Positions 1 to 8,120 are shown, numbered from the stretch's first letter. The stretch: 10,973 nucleotides of DNA from JBEGQX01 sp041180805 (GCA_041180805.1 JBEGQX010000014.1:1-10973); one strand, 5' to 3'. Made by a program: numbers and translations. Notes: generated by a model from the letters alone, not told the origin.

Positions 1-4
1 TCAA

Positions 5-2203
5 TTAAGGGATTTGGGGTTTTTCAAACTTTAACCCCGTGGAGGACGGTTTGGCTCCCTGATTCATATTGATAGAGGCGGGAGCGACCCCCTTGGGAAG
101 TTCCCCGCTGGATGATGGAACCTTTTCAAGGAAAGGCGCGGCATCATTTTTAGTCTGCTTGCCAGAATCCATTATTTTGGTTTCCTCGGTTGGCAGGGCG
201 GGGGCATCTTTCAACAAGGCTGGCAAAGATACAGCGCTGTCTTTGGGTATCTGTGGCAATCCGGGGTTACCAGAATTCTCATCCGTTACACCGTGGATAA
301 TTGGGTTTTCTCTTTCATGAAGTACCAGTGCCTTGGTTCGCTCCCTGAAATGCTCCACGGCTCGAACTTGTGCAACACCTGGAAGCGCCCCTTCTGAAAC
401 ATGAATATTGTTGTGTTTCAGTATGGTTCCCTTGGCGAACTCGAAATTGGCAAGAGCTATGTTGTATTGAACAATTGAGGAATATTCATTTGCAAGGGCA
501 TCGGCCCAGAATCTCTGCGCTTCCAACAGAATATCAACAGTATCGCGGGTTCGGTTTCCGGCACCCTTTCCAGCAAGGAATTCCTGGAAGCGGATTCTCA
601 ATTGTTCCGCGAAGGCTTCTCTCTGTGCGCGCTGAACGCGAATCTGTTCATAGTTGGTGAAAATCTTGCGGTACGATTGGGCCAGAAATCTGCCGGCCTT
701 CAATTCCTGATCCTGGAGGATTTCATAATGTCTGGCTAATTCAAGACGGGCATTCCTTACAGTAGCATGAGCCGATCGGAAACCAATTGGCACATTCAAC
801 CTTAAACCAAGCGACCAGTTGTTAAACCTGTTTTCCGCAAGGTTCCTAAGTGCATTGTTGCCGTCTGGGCCATCCAACCTTGAACCGATCGAATTGCTGT
901 CATAGCTGGACAAGAATCGTAGGTCGGGCATCAATGCATTCTTGGCAAGGATCAAATCCATCTGCTTTGCCTTGACTTCCTGACGCGAGATGTAAATTTC
1001 AGGCCTAAGTGTAAGGGCCTCATCCAAAGCGGTATCCCAGTCTGGCTCGAATTTTGCCAAGGTCGGAGAATCGCTTGGAACCAGCCTTGTGGAATCTTCC
1101 GCTGGCATGCCCATCAGAGCACGAAGCTGGCGTTCTTTTTCCAAAACATCATCCAAAGCACTAAGACGCTGGCCGCGAAATAGTTCATATTGTCCGCGAG
1201 TTTGCGCAAGATCTGCCAAGGTAATGGTACCTGCATCCAATCTGGCCTTGCTGATTCTCCAAGCTTCAAATCCCTGGCGGAGAGCTTGTTCACGCGCAAA
1301 CAAAGTCCAATATGCGCCGTAAAGGTTCCAGTAGGCGTATTCCACATTTAGAACTTGGTAGTTCAGGTTTCTTTCAAATTCAGCACGCTGCTGATCATAA
1401 CGAATGCGGGTGATCAAAATACCATCCTGAGCGGGCTGGGCGTTAAGAACACCGGGATTCAACAAACTACCTGGATGCGAAGGACGCAACTGGTTGATTT
1501 CCACACCGTAACCCTGGAGCAACGGCTGTTCAAATTGGAACTGCAACGCAGGGCGATAGTTGGGATTCACAAAGGCTGGCAAGTTGGTGAACTGATAATC
1601 CGTCTTAAAGGTAATACCAGCCACACCACCGGTAGGCAAAGGTTTCAAAATGGTTGAGCTGAGTGCGGAATCCAATGTTTCAATCGAGTTTAACCCGCCA
1701 GAAGATGTTACAAAGTTATCGATGGCCGTACCGATTGGCCTGTCCGTATTGTTCCAGGAAAGGCTCGATGTCCATACCGCATCAAACTTGGAAAGTGATT
1801 TTTCAATTTCATTACCTACCAAGGCTGGTTCAAGAGCATACGCCCTGATGGCATCCGAGCCAGCGGCATTTATACCCCGACCGCCAAAATTGATCAAAAA
1901 GTCCTGGGCTTGACCGGGAAACAACGGGTTTTGAATACCAACGGTACCTTGCTCTATGGCAGTTGAAACACATTCCGCAAGTGATACATATCTAGGTTTT
2001 CTTTCGGGTTCATTGACTGTGGGTGGTTTGCTCATGGACTTGGTTATGGGAGCAACCGTTGCAGCGGGGTCATTTTCCAAGTTTGCTGGCATAAGGTTCT
2101 TGTAGTGCTCAAAATCCGCCTCCGCCAGGAAGAGATTTTGCTTGCACCCGCTAACCATCCCCAGCAAGGCTAAAGCAACAAGGAGTGACGTTGAAATTCG
2201 CAT
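5..2203 (-). CDS. TolC-family outer membrane efflux lipoprotein
   Basis: This is a probable outer-membrane channel component of a type I secretion or tripartite efflux system, 732 residues. The ATG at 2203 opens a lipoprotein signal peptide with lipobox V-S-G-C and Cys20 as the predicted lipidated residue. An in-frame TTG at 2275 would bury this signal behind 24 residues, so the ATG is preferred. Two outer-membrane-efflux-type helical/beta repeats are visible. The first spans about residues 275-365 and has the aromatic YAYWNLYGAYW stretch. The second spans about 470-597 and ends in the family hallmark NIALANFEFAKGT. Residues about 600-732 form a Pro/Lys/Ser-rich, low-complexity tail, unusual next to the roughly 470-residue canonical TolC. 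Residues about 80-260 are also expanded. No membrane-fusion or inner-membrane pump gene lies beside it in the window, so its partner and substrate are unknown. The family call is firm; the function is inferred. Confidence 0.88.
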   Translation of the reverse strand: MRISTSLLVALALLGMVSGCKQNLFLAEADFEHYKNLMPANLENDPAATVAPITKSMSKPPTVNEPERKPRYVSLAECVSTAIEQGTVGIQNPLFPGQAQDFLINFGGRGINAAGSDAIRAYALEPALVGNEIEKSLSKFDAVWTSSLSWNNTDRPIGTAIDNFVTSSGGLNSIETLDSALSSTILKPLPTGGVAGITFKTDYQFTNLPAFVNPNYRPALQFQFEQPLLQGYGVEINQLRPSHPGSLLNPGVLNAQPAQDGILITRIRYDQQRAEFERNLNYQVLNVEYAYWNLYGAYWTLFAREQALRQGFEAWRISKARLDAGTITLADLAQTRGQYELFRGQRLSALDDVLEKERQLRALMGMPAEDSTRLVPSDSPTLAKFEPDWDTALDEALTLRPEIYISRQEVKAKQMDLILAKNALMPDLRFLSSYDSNSIGSRLDGPDGNNALRNLAENRFNNWSLGLRLNVPIGFRSAHATVRNARLELARHYEILQDQELKAGRFLAQSYRKIFTNYEQIRVQRAQREAFAEQLRIRFQEFLAGKGAGNRTRDTVDILLEAQRFWADALANEYSSIVQYNIALANFEFAKGTILKHNNIHVSEGALPGVAQVRAVEHFRERTKALVLHERENPIIHGVTDENSGNPGLPQIPKDSAVSLPALLKDAPALPTEETKIMDSGKQTKNDAAPFLEKVPSSSGELPKGVAPASINMNQGAKPSSTGLKFEKPQIP

Positions 2204-2363
2204 GGTCAATTTACCCCAATTCCCGTTTGGCTTTCTTCCAATTCCACTTGCCGCATAGAATCCAACAAACAGCAAATAGAATCCGCCAATAACTTTATCG
2301 GCAGTTCCGATCAGAAAAGTCAGGAAACTTTTGCGGGTTATTCCAATTTTGATGGTTGTTTGG

Positions 2364-2399
2364 GTAATACTGATAAAAGGGGCTTTTGCAGAATGTCAA
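2364..2399 (-). promoter_or_regulatory. Candidate promoter for the TolC-family gene
   Basis: Reading the minus strand, a perfect TTGACA (2399-2394) is followed after 18 bases by TATCAG (2375-2370, four of six matches to the -10 consensus). Transcription would start near 2362, giving a leader of about 160 bases before the ATG at 2203. Two near-identical GGGG-TTTTGCA repeats lie on either side of the -35 box. The prediction rests on consensus matching only. Confidence 0.35.
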
Positions 2400-2414
2400 A
2401 ATCGGGGTTTTGCA
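2375..2414 (+). repeat. Imperfect direct repeat, two copies
   Basis: GGGGCTTTTGCA (2379-2390) recurs as GGGGTTTTGCA (2404-2414), each preceded by an A4 run. The copies are offset by about 25 bases. Each also contains a short A/T-arm hairpin: AAAAG/CTTTT in the first and CAAAA/TTTTG in the second. They lie between the Mpo1-like gene and the TolC-family gene and flank the candidate -35 box. They could be operator half-sites or weak terminator hairpins for the upstream operon. Confidence 0.4.
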
Positions 2415-2422
2415 AGAATTAA

Positions 2423-2728
2423 TTAAAGTTTGTTTGGATCTTCAGGATTCCAGCGAGGAGCTATCCCAACATAAGGTAGGCCTAACAGCCTTTTTATTGC
2501 CGCCCACTCGCCCACATCATTTCCTTCCGCTTGATGACCAATGAATTGTAAAAGGTATCCAAGAAAAATCGCACCCACACCCCAATACCAGTCCAGCAAA
2601 AACAACATGGGAATTCCAGCAACAGCCACCGGAATACCCACCATATGGATGGCAAAGTTAAAGGGTAATTGGTGCCTGAGCATCCAATTATGAATTCTGC
2701 GCCTGATAAAACTTTTCTTTTCGCTCAT
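2423..2728 (-). CDS. Mpo1-like / DUF962 small membrane protein
   Basis: This 101-residue membrane protein resembles the DUF962/Mpo1-like family. The characterised yeast member Mpo1 is an Fe(II)-dependent dioxygenase acting on 2-hydroxy fatty acids in alpha-oxidation; that activity is not shown for bacterial homologues. Visible family traits are His28 in NFAIHMVGIP, then a hydrophobic stretch (about 29-63), then GHQAEGN with His65 and Glu68, likely metal-associated positions. Two membrane segments fit residues 29-45 and 48-63. The start at 2728 is chosen because AGGTG lies 6 bases upstream; a longer frame would begin at 2782 inside argS. It begins 25 bases after the argS stop on the same strand, so it is probably the last gene of the rsfS-argS operon. 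The role beside translation genes is unclear. Confidence 0.75.
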   Translation of the reverse strand: MSEKKSFIRRRIHNWMLRHQLPFNFAIHMVGIPVAVAGIPMLFLLDWYWGVGAIFLGYLLQFIGHQAEGNDVGEWAAIKRLLGLPYVGIAPRWNPEDPNKL

Positions 2729-2753
2729 ATTGACACCTGGAAACTTCTTTAAC

Positions 2754-4520
2754 CTACATTTTTTCCAACACTTGGATTCCAAGCAAATGAAGTCCCTGCT
2801 TTAAAACCCTTGCGGTAAGGTCACAAAGGGTCAATCGTGACAGCTTCAATTCATTCGAAGTTGCCTTTAAAACGGGGCACTTCTGGAAAAACACACTGTA
2901 AGCTTTCGCCAAATCCCACAGATAAGCTGTAATTTGGTTGGGTCGAAAATCTTGAACCGATAATCTCAGGGCTTCCTCAAAGCGAAACAACTGAATAGCC
3001 AATGAGCGCTCTTCCGGGGTCTCCAGCAAAACCTTGGGCTTTTGAGCATAAAGAGCTTGGAGACTGATTTCGCTTTTCCGGAATATGCTGCGATTTCTTG
3101 CGTAAGCATATTGCATATAGGTCGCAGTGTTACCATCCATGGCAAGCATCTTGTCCCAGTTAAAAACATAATCACTGGTTCGATTCTGGCTTAAGTCTGC
3201 GTATTTAACCGCTCCTACACCGACTATTTCCGAAATATTTTGCAAATCCTCATCGGAAATCGATGATTCGGATTCGTTACCGGCTTTTCGCGATTCCTCA
3301 TAAGTTGCTTTAGCCAATTTAACTGCCTCATCTAGCAGATTGGCTAAAGAAGCAACAGCATCTCCAGACCTGGTTTTTATGGGTTTTCTATCCGCTCCAA
3401 GAACAGATCCAAAAGAAACATGATGCAATGCTGTCTTTTCACCAAGCCATTTTTTAGAAATCTCGAACAAATGGCTAAAATGCAAGGCCTGTCTGCTGTC
3501 CACCACATACAAAATTGCGTCGGGTTTCCATTGATCGAGACGATACTTTATGGTTGCCAGATCGGTTGTCATATAAGTGAATGCGCCATCTCTTTTTTGG
3601 ACCAAAGCCGGCGGAGCATCCTCCTTAAGAAATACAGCTATGGCACCTTCACTTTCAACAGCCAATCCTCTTTCTTTTAGGCTTTTCACCACCTCTGGCA
3701 GCATGGGTTGGTAGAAACTTTCACCATATGTATGATCAAATTTCACATCCAGCCTTTGGTAAATCTCATCGATTTCCTGCTGGCAATAAGGCATAAATTG
3801 CTTCCAAAGAGCCAGATTTTCCTGGTCCCCGTGATGTAGTTTAGCTGTTTCATTCCTGCATGCATCCTGCACAGGGTCAGCCGTGGTTTCTTCAACATCC
3901 TCTTGAGCGTTAAATTTCTTCCTTACATCGACATAAAGCCGCGCAAGTTCTGCAACAGGATCTTTGGCAAAAGCCTCCTTGTCGAGAAAATGTTTGAAAC
4001 CATACAGTATGATTCCAAACTGGGTACCCCAATCCCCAAGATGATTATCAGTAATCACCTTGTGCCCCAGAAACCTGAGAATTCTTGCTATACTGTCGCC
4101 GAGAATGGTGCTTCTCAGATGGCCAACATGCATCGGTTTGGCAACATTGGGCGAGCTAAAATCAACAATAAAAGTCTTGATATCGGATGATATTTCCACA
4201 CCAAGACGATCACCCGCAACCATCGCAATCATTTGTTCCGCAAGCCACTTTTCCTGTATTCTCAGGTTTAGAAAACCAGGCCCAGCTATTTCTGGTGGAT
4301 GCAAGAAATCCGGCAGTTCCAAGTTTGCGACGATTTTTTCAGCAACCAGTCTGGGGGGAATTCCCGCCTTCTTGGAAAGCCCCATGGCACCATTAAACTG
4401 GTAATCGCCAAATTTGGGGTCGGTTCCCGGACGAATCTGGGAATGGATCGCATCGGTGTCAAATCCGGCTTTCCTGACCGCATTTTCCAAAACGGATATC
4501 AAGCAGGGAATAAAGTTCAT
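2754..4520 (-). CDS. argS: Arginyl-tRNA synthetase
   Basis: This is a class I aminoacyl-tRNA synthetase that charges tRNA-Arg with arginine using ATP in the cytoplasm. It is 588 residues long, normal for the family. The N-terminal additional domain spans about residues 1-110, with PGTDPKFGDYQFN typical of ArgS. The catalytic Rossmann fold carries the HIGH-type motif HVGH at 131-134 within FSSPNVAKPMHVGHLRSTI. The KMSKS-equivalent loop is KTRSG (382-386), the usual ArgS variant. The C-terminal DALR anticodon-binding domain spans about 465-588, includes YAYARNRSI and ends in LGIQVLEKM. The start ATG at 4520 has only a weak purine stretch upstream. It lies 35 bases after the rsfS stop and 25 bases before the Mpo1-like gene, consistent with one transcript. 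No missing key residue was seen. Confidence 0.97.
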   Translation of the reverse strand: MNFIPCLISVLENAVRKAGFDTDAIHSQIRPGTDPKFGDYQFNGAMGLSKKAGIPPRLVAEKIVANLELPDFLHPPEIAGPGFLNLRIQEKWLAEQMIAMVAGDRLGVEISSDIKTFIVDFSSPNVAKPMHVGHLRSTILGDSIARILRFLGHKVITDNHLGDWGTQFGIILYGFKHFLDKEAFAKDPVAELARLYVDVRKKFNAQEDVEETTADPVQDACRNETAKLHHGDQENLALWKQFMPYCQQEIDEIYQRLDVKFDHTYGESFYQPMLPEVVKSLKERGLAVESEGAIAVFLKEDAPPALVQKRDGAFTYMTTDLATIKYRLDQWKPDAILYVVDSRQALHFSHLFEISKKWLGEKTALHHVSFGSVLGADRKPIKTRSGDAVASLANLLDEAVKLAKATYEESRKAGNESESSISDEDLQNISEIVGVGAVKYADLSQNRTSDYVFNWDKMLAMDGNTATYMQYAYARNRSIFRKSEISLQALYAQKPKVLLETPEERSLAIQLFRFEEALRLSVQDFRPNQITAYLWDLAKAYSVFFQKCPVLKATSNELKLSRLTLCDLTARVLKQGLHLLGIQVLEKM

Positions 4521-4555
4521 GACAAGTCTTTTTCAAAAATTGTATTCAAAAACAA

Positions 4556-4948
4556 TCAGTTCTTTTCCCAATCAATTTTGGGAGCATCTGCCCATAATTC
4601 TTCCAAACCATAAAAATCCCTGGCATTGTTATCAAACACATGAACCATTACGTCGCCGTAATCTTGAACAACCCACTTGCTGGCCTCATAGCCTTCAATC
4701 CCAATGCGCTTATCACCCAAATTTTTCATCGCGGAATCTATTTCTTCAGCAATATTGTGAATTTGTCTTCGGCTGGCACCGGTGATAATTACAAAGTAAT
4801 CGTAGAGCTGGGAAATTGCCTTCATATTAAGAACGAGAATATTCTTGCCTTTATTTTCAGCACCAATCTTGGCACATAAACAGGCTCGCTCGAGTCCTGA
4901 TGGAAGACCTTTTTTGGAAACCTTGTCAGTTATTGAGCTCAATTTCAT
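4556..4948 (-). CDS. rsfS: Ribosomal silencing factor RsfS (Iojap/DUF143)
   Basis: RsfS family proteins bind ribosomal protein L14 on the 50S subunit and block joining of the 30S subunit, shutting down translation in stationary phase or starvation. The 130-residue product shows the family core: YDYFVIITGASRRQ (49-62), an EGYEASKWVVQDYGDVMVHVF block (85-105) and the signature R-x-F-Y-x-L-E-x-L-W-x-D-A (110-122). The first 18 residues precede the usual domain start. The annotated ATG at 4948 directly abuts the Shine-Dalgarno-like AGAGGT, with no spacer. A TTG two codons downstream (4942) would have ideal spacing, so the exact start is uncertain by two residues. It is the first gene of a run leading into argS. 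Confidence 0.93.
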   Translation of the reverse strand: MKLSSITDKVSKKGLPSGLERACLCAKIGAENKGKNILVLNMKAISQLYDYFVIITGASRRQIHNIAEEIDSAMKNLGDKRIGIEGYEASKWVVQDYGDVMVHVFDNNARDFYGLEELWADAPKIDWEKN

Positions 4949-4972
4949 ACCTCTCGGGAAAAACTTTTAGTT

Positions 4973-5000
4973 ATTATAACTTTTTCATCATGATTTACAG
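4973..5000 (-). promoter_or_regulatory. Candidate promoter of the rsfS-argS operon
   Basis: On the minus strand a perfect -10 hexamer TATAAT (4978-4973) sits 16 bases after a poor -35 match CTGTAA (5000-4995). A start near 4966 would give a leader of only about 17 bases that includes the AGAGGT ahead of the rsfS ATG. The rest of this divergent gap (5001-5130) shows a TATAAC at 5047-5052 that could serve the plus-strand MFS gene, but no acceptable -35 box accompanies it. Confidence 0.4.
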
Positions 5001-5130
5001 GGGTTTTTCTGGTTTTTGCCTGAAATAAGGTTCTAATACTTACACCTATAACGCATCACAAAACAGTTTGCCGCTGTCCTGGGATGTTGAATTTTCAACC
5101 CTCCGGAAAGAAAAAGCACACGGGGCTTTC

Positions 5131-6465
5131 ATGAGTTCCTCTAATCAAGTCAAAGTCTGGATCGTTTGTGGTCTTTTGCTACTCGCAACCATGATTAATT
5201 ACATGGATCGTCTTACGCTAAACCAGACTAGTGACGACATCATGAAAGCCTTTGATTTTAAGAAAGACTTTTATGGAAAAGTAGAGGGCGTATTTGGACT
5301 TGCTTTTGCGGTTGGAGCCATAACCACGGGAATGATTGTCGACAAAATTTCGGTACGACTACTTTACCCCTTGATGGTATTTTTCTGGTCACTTTCAGGA
5401 TTTCTTACTGGGTTGGCCAGGGATAAGGAAGAATTGATTTGGTGCCGGGCTGCCCTGGGTTTTTTCGAGGCAGCAAACTGGCCTTGCGCCTTGGTTACCA
5501 CCCAACGAATTCTTGATAGCTCCAAGCGAACCATGGGAAACAGTGTCCTACAAAGTGGAGCCGCCCTTGGCGCCGTCATAACCCCAATCATTATTGAAAT
5601 GTGCCTGCGTTTAAAATTTCCTGAAGGTTTCTCGCACCTTGAAGGCTGGAGATCCTCATTCTTGATTATTGGCTTAACTGGATTATTGTGGATTGTGTTC
5701 TGGTTTATTTTCACCAAAGATGTGGATCTTTCGCCACAGGAAACCCAGAAAGAGCAGAATAGCAGTAGCACTTGGAATGACCTTTCGGACATTGTTAAAA
5801 ATCGCAACTTTTGGATACTGATGCTTACCGTTTTGTCGATAAACATGACTTGGCATTTTTTCAGAGCCTGGCTACCGCTTTACCTGAAGGAAACTCACGG
5901 CTATACCAAATCCCAAGTGAATTGGTTTTCCTCCGGATACTACCTTGCGTCGGATATTGGTAGCCTTTTCGCAGGCTTTTTAACCCTTCGCCTCGCGGCA
6001 AAAGGCTTTAAGGTTTTTGAAGCCAAGAAAATTGTTTTTGGAACCTTTTCCGTAATCACTTTATTAAGCATACTGGTGGCCTTTATGCCTGCGGGGCCAA
6101 TTTTTTTGGGTCTTTTAATGGTACTAGGATTTGCAACTCTGGCATTGTTCCCCTGCTACTACTCTTTTAGCCAGACACTTACCAAGAAACATCAGGGAAA
6201 AGTGACAGGTTTTCTTGGAAGTTTCACCTGGACTGGCATGTTCATCATGCAAATTGGAGCAGGGTTATGGATCCAAGGAACGGAAAACCATTACACTCAA
6301 TTATATCTTGGCCAGGGAATGTTGCAGGAAGCCGCTGAAAACCTGGCTAAAACCAAATCATACACGTTGGGAATCGCTCTAGCTGGCATTCCGCCTATCA
6401 TCTCTTTTCTTGCCATTCATTTGTTTTGGAATCCAAAAGGCTCCATTGAACAAGAATCGCACTAG
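5131..6465 (+). CDS. MFS transporter, anion:cation symporter (hexuronate-like) type
   Basis: This 444-residue inner-membrane transporter of the major facilitator superfamily probably has 12 transmembrane segments. It resembles the anion:cation symporter group that includes ExuT, DgoT and GudP, which take up hexuronates, galactonate or glucarate with protons. The evidence is NYMDR at the end of helix 1 (23-27), the loop 2-3 motif GMIVDKISVR (67-76) and the helix 4-5 region FFEAANWP (111-118). A hydrophilic central loop lies at about 196-225 between the two six-helix halves. The ATG at 5131 is preferred over a TTG at 5068 because residues before it are hydrophilic and not family-like. The ribosome-binding site is weak. 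The gene is divergent from rsfS and convergent with the GT39 gene. The substrate cannot be told from sequence, and no sugar-acid catabolic gene is nearby. Confidence 0.88.
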   Translation: MSSSNQVKVWIVCGLLLLATMINYMDRLTLNQTSDDIMKAFDFKKDFYGKVEGVFGLAFAVGAITTGMIVDKISVRLLYPLMVFFWSLSGFLTGLARDKEELIWCRAALGFFEAANWPCALVTTQRILDSSKRTMGNSVLQSGAALGAVITPIIIEMCLRLKFPEGFSHLEGWRSSFLIIGLTGLLWIVFWFIFTKDVDLSPQETQKEQNSSSTWNDLSDIVKNRNFWILMLTVLSINMTWHFFRAWLPLYLKETHGYTKSQVNWFSSGYYLASDIGSLFAGFLTLRLAAKGFKVFEAKKIVFGTFSVITLLSILVAFMPAGPIFLGLLMVLGFATLALFPCYYSFSQTLTKKHQGKVTGFLGSFTWTGMFIMQIGAGLWIQGTENHYTQLYLGQGMLQEAAENLAKTKSYTLGIALAGIPPIISFLAIHLFWNPKGSIEQESH

Positions 6466-6475
6466 CAGATTCCAC

Positions 6476-8071
6476 TCAAGGTACAATCACCTTGTAAACA
6501 ACAATGGCTTCGGGAGTGCCTTTCTTTTTGCTTTTATGCTCAAAGACCACTGTGCCTCCCTGCTGAACCAAATCTTTCTCGGAAAAAGTTTGAAGGCGAA
6601 CATGAGGATTCTTTGATCTTTCCACCACTACATATCGCACCCTTGGATTGCTATGCGGTAAATCAGTTCTACCCTCTACAAAAACTCTGCCGGCATGGTA
6701 ATGGGACCAACAATAGGGGTCATCGACCGGGTCGCCAGGCAGGGTTGCCCTGCTGAGCCAATTCCCAGCCTGCTTAAATCCCTCCCTGTTGTAATGAAGG
6801 GTTTCCAACCCTTTCCAGCCAAAAGCAATAACAAGAAAGAAAAGCAACCATGAAAACGAAACCCAATGAGAAGACTTCGATGAATGGGCAACTTTTTCCA
6901 CAAGAAAATTTTGCAATGAATCTCCACCCATTGCGCACCAACCGGAAAGAATCATCAAGGCAAGCATGGCATGTCTTTCCGACAAATAACCCGCAACGGA
7001 TGCGACCCGGTAAAAAGCGAGATTTAGCCCAATAAGGCACACAACCAGAAACCAATACTCCGGTTTGTTTGTCCATGCTTTTAAAGCGACATACAAACCA
7101 ACAAAAAGGTAAAAAGATCCAATGTAATTAAAGCCCTTAATATAAGCTTCAATAACAACCCTGGCTGACCAGAGAATTTTTTGAAAACCACCCTGACTAT
7201 TACCCGTCCACCAATCTGCAATCACAGGAACTTGAAAAACACCCGCCACAAGAAATTGAGGGTGCCCTTGTTGCGCGGTTTCAAGAATTTTTTGTCCTGT
7301 CGGTTTACTGGTTAATTTGCCAATCGCCATCATAAAAGGCGCACAAACAATAAATGTTCCAAGCAGGAGCAAAGCCAAAGGGAATATTTTGCTTATGAAA
7401 CGAGCACTAAGATGCTCATCTTTTTTGATAGCTTGGACAAAACATATCAGGCAACCAGCAATACTAATTATCAATCCTTCCGGCCTCACCAAGTAACTTA
7501 TTCCAGAAAACAATCCACCCAACAGAAAACAAAAACGCTGATTTTCCTGAAAGCCTTTGACCACAAAAAACAAAGCACATGCGGCAAAGAAAAGAAACAT
7601 TGCCTCAGAAAGCCCGTCCCCTAAAACTTTTGAAGTTGCAGGTAGGGTCTGAAAAATAAGAACTCCCCAAAAACCAGGTTTTTCTCCCACCAATCTGCAA
7701 AACAGAAAATACAAAGGAAAAATCATCGCCAAGCTAAAAACAACCGAAACCATTTGGGAACTAAACTGGTAAGCATCAACTTGGTTAAATCCGGTCAGAT
7801 AGCTTAGTGGTTTCGAAAAGAGATGGATTGCAAACGGGAACCCGGGATGCTGATGGGATTCCCTCATAAGGCCGACTATATCGCTGGTATTTTCCAAGTT
7901 CCAAGCATAACGGATGTAACCTATACTGTCTCTGGCAGCCACCTCGGTGTGGGTTATTTGCCAAGTTCTGCAAAAAAGCACCAATAAAAAAAGAATCCCC
8001 AAGTGCCAATAATTGATTTTCGGTGACAAACTTTCAGTTTTCAGCAATTTATCATTCCAATGGTTTTTCAC
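6476..8071 (-). CDS. GT39/ArnT-like membrane glycosyltransferase
   Basis: The product is a 531-residue polytopic membrane protein of the GT-C fold, resembling the GT39/PMT_2/ArnT group. These enzymes move a sugar from a polyprenyl-phosphate donor to an acceptor on the outer face of the inner membrane. Hydrophobic helices are visible near 22-38, 104-126, 157-172, 181-211, 229-250, 313-331, 338-356 and 404-418. The first extracytoplasmic loop contains the acidic candidates Glu43 and Asp48 (TEVAARDSIGY). SYLVRPEGL (192-200) and SERHAM (364-369) are typical of this family. About 110 C-terminal residues look soluble. The start is GTG at 8071; an in-frame TGA lies three codons upstream, so no longer start exists. 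No Shine-Dalgarno is present, which fits a near-leaderless transcript. Donor and acceptor are unknown. Its stop lies 10 bases from that of the MFS gene. Confidence 0.8.
   Translation of the reverse strand: MKNHWNDKLLKTESLSPKINYWHLGILFLLVLFCRTWQITHTEVAARDSIGYIRYAWNLENTSDIVGLMRESHQHPGFPFAIHLFSKPLSYLTGFNQVDAYQFSSQMVSVVFSLAMIFPLYFLFCRLVGEKPGFWGVLIFQTLPATSKVLGDGLSEAMFLFFAACALFFVVKGFQENQRFCFLLGGLFSGISYLVRPEGLIISIAGCLICFVQAIKKDEHLSARFISKIFPLALLLLGTFIVCAPFMMAIGKLTSKPTGQKILETAQQGHPQFLVAGVFQVPVIADWWTGNSQGGFQKILWSARVVIEAYIKGFNYIGSFYLFVGLYVALKAWTNKPEYWFLVVCLIGLNLAFYRVASVAGYLSERHAMLALMILSGWCAMGGDSLQNFLVEKVAHSSKSSHWVSFSWLLFFLVIAFGWKGLETLHYNREGFKQAGNWLSRATLPGDPVDDPYCWSHYHAGRVFVEGRTDLPHSNPRVRYVVVERSKNPHVRLQTFSEKDLVQQGGTVVFEHKSKKKGTPEAIVVYKVIVP
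6477..6494. other. Small inverted repeat at a convergent gene junction
   Basis: CAAGGT (6477-6482) and ACCTTG (6489-6494) form a perfect 6-bp stem with a 6-base loop. It lies 11 bases past the MFS stop and overlaps the last codons of the opposing glycosyltransferase. No T-run follows on either strand, so it is at best a weak terminator. Confidence 0.25.
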
Positions 8072-8090
8072 ATCAAATCATGGAAGTATG

Positions 8091-8120
8091 ATCGTATTTT
8101 TAAAAGATACCCTAGGTCAA
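8091..8120 (-). promoter_or_regulatory. Candidate promoter of the GT39 gene
   Basis: On the minus strand TTGACC (8120-8115, five of six matches) is separated by 18 bases from TACGAT (8096-8091, four of six). A start near 8084 leaves about 13 bases before the GTG at 8071. That agrees with the absence of a Shine-Dalgarno site there. Consensus matching only. Confidence 0.4.

Noticed and set aside
2204..2275. Longer TolC-family start at TTG 2275
   Set aside because: It would place 24 residues before a clear lipoprotein signal peptide, which must be N-terminal to work.
2754..4520. Apparent loss of the KMSKS motif in ArgS
   Set aside because: KTRSG in this position is a normal variant of arginyl-tRNA synthetases, so the enzyme is not defective.
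4060..4785. Several plus-strand frames of 60-120 codons opposite argS and rsfS
   Set aside because: They mirror well-conserved synthetase and RsfS coding sequence and overlap one another in different frames.
5364..5846. Minus-strand open frame of 160 codons opposite the MFS transporter
   Set aside because: It is antisense to conserved transporter helices, has irregular composition and no ribosome-binding site; a shadow frame.
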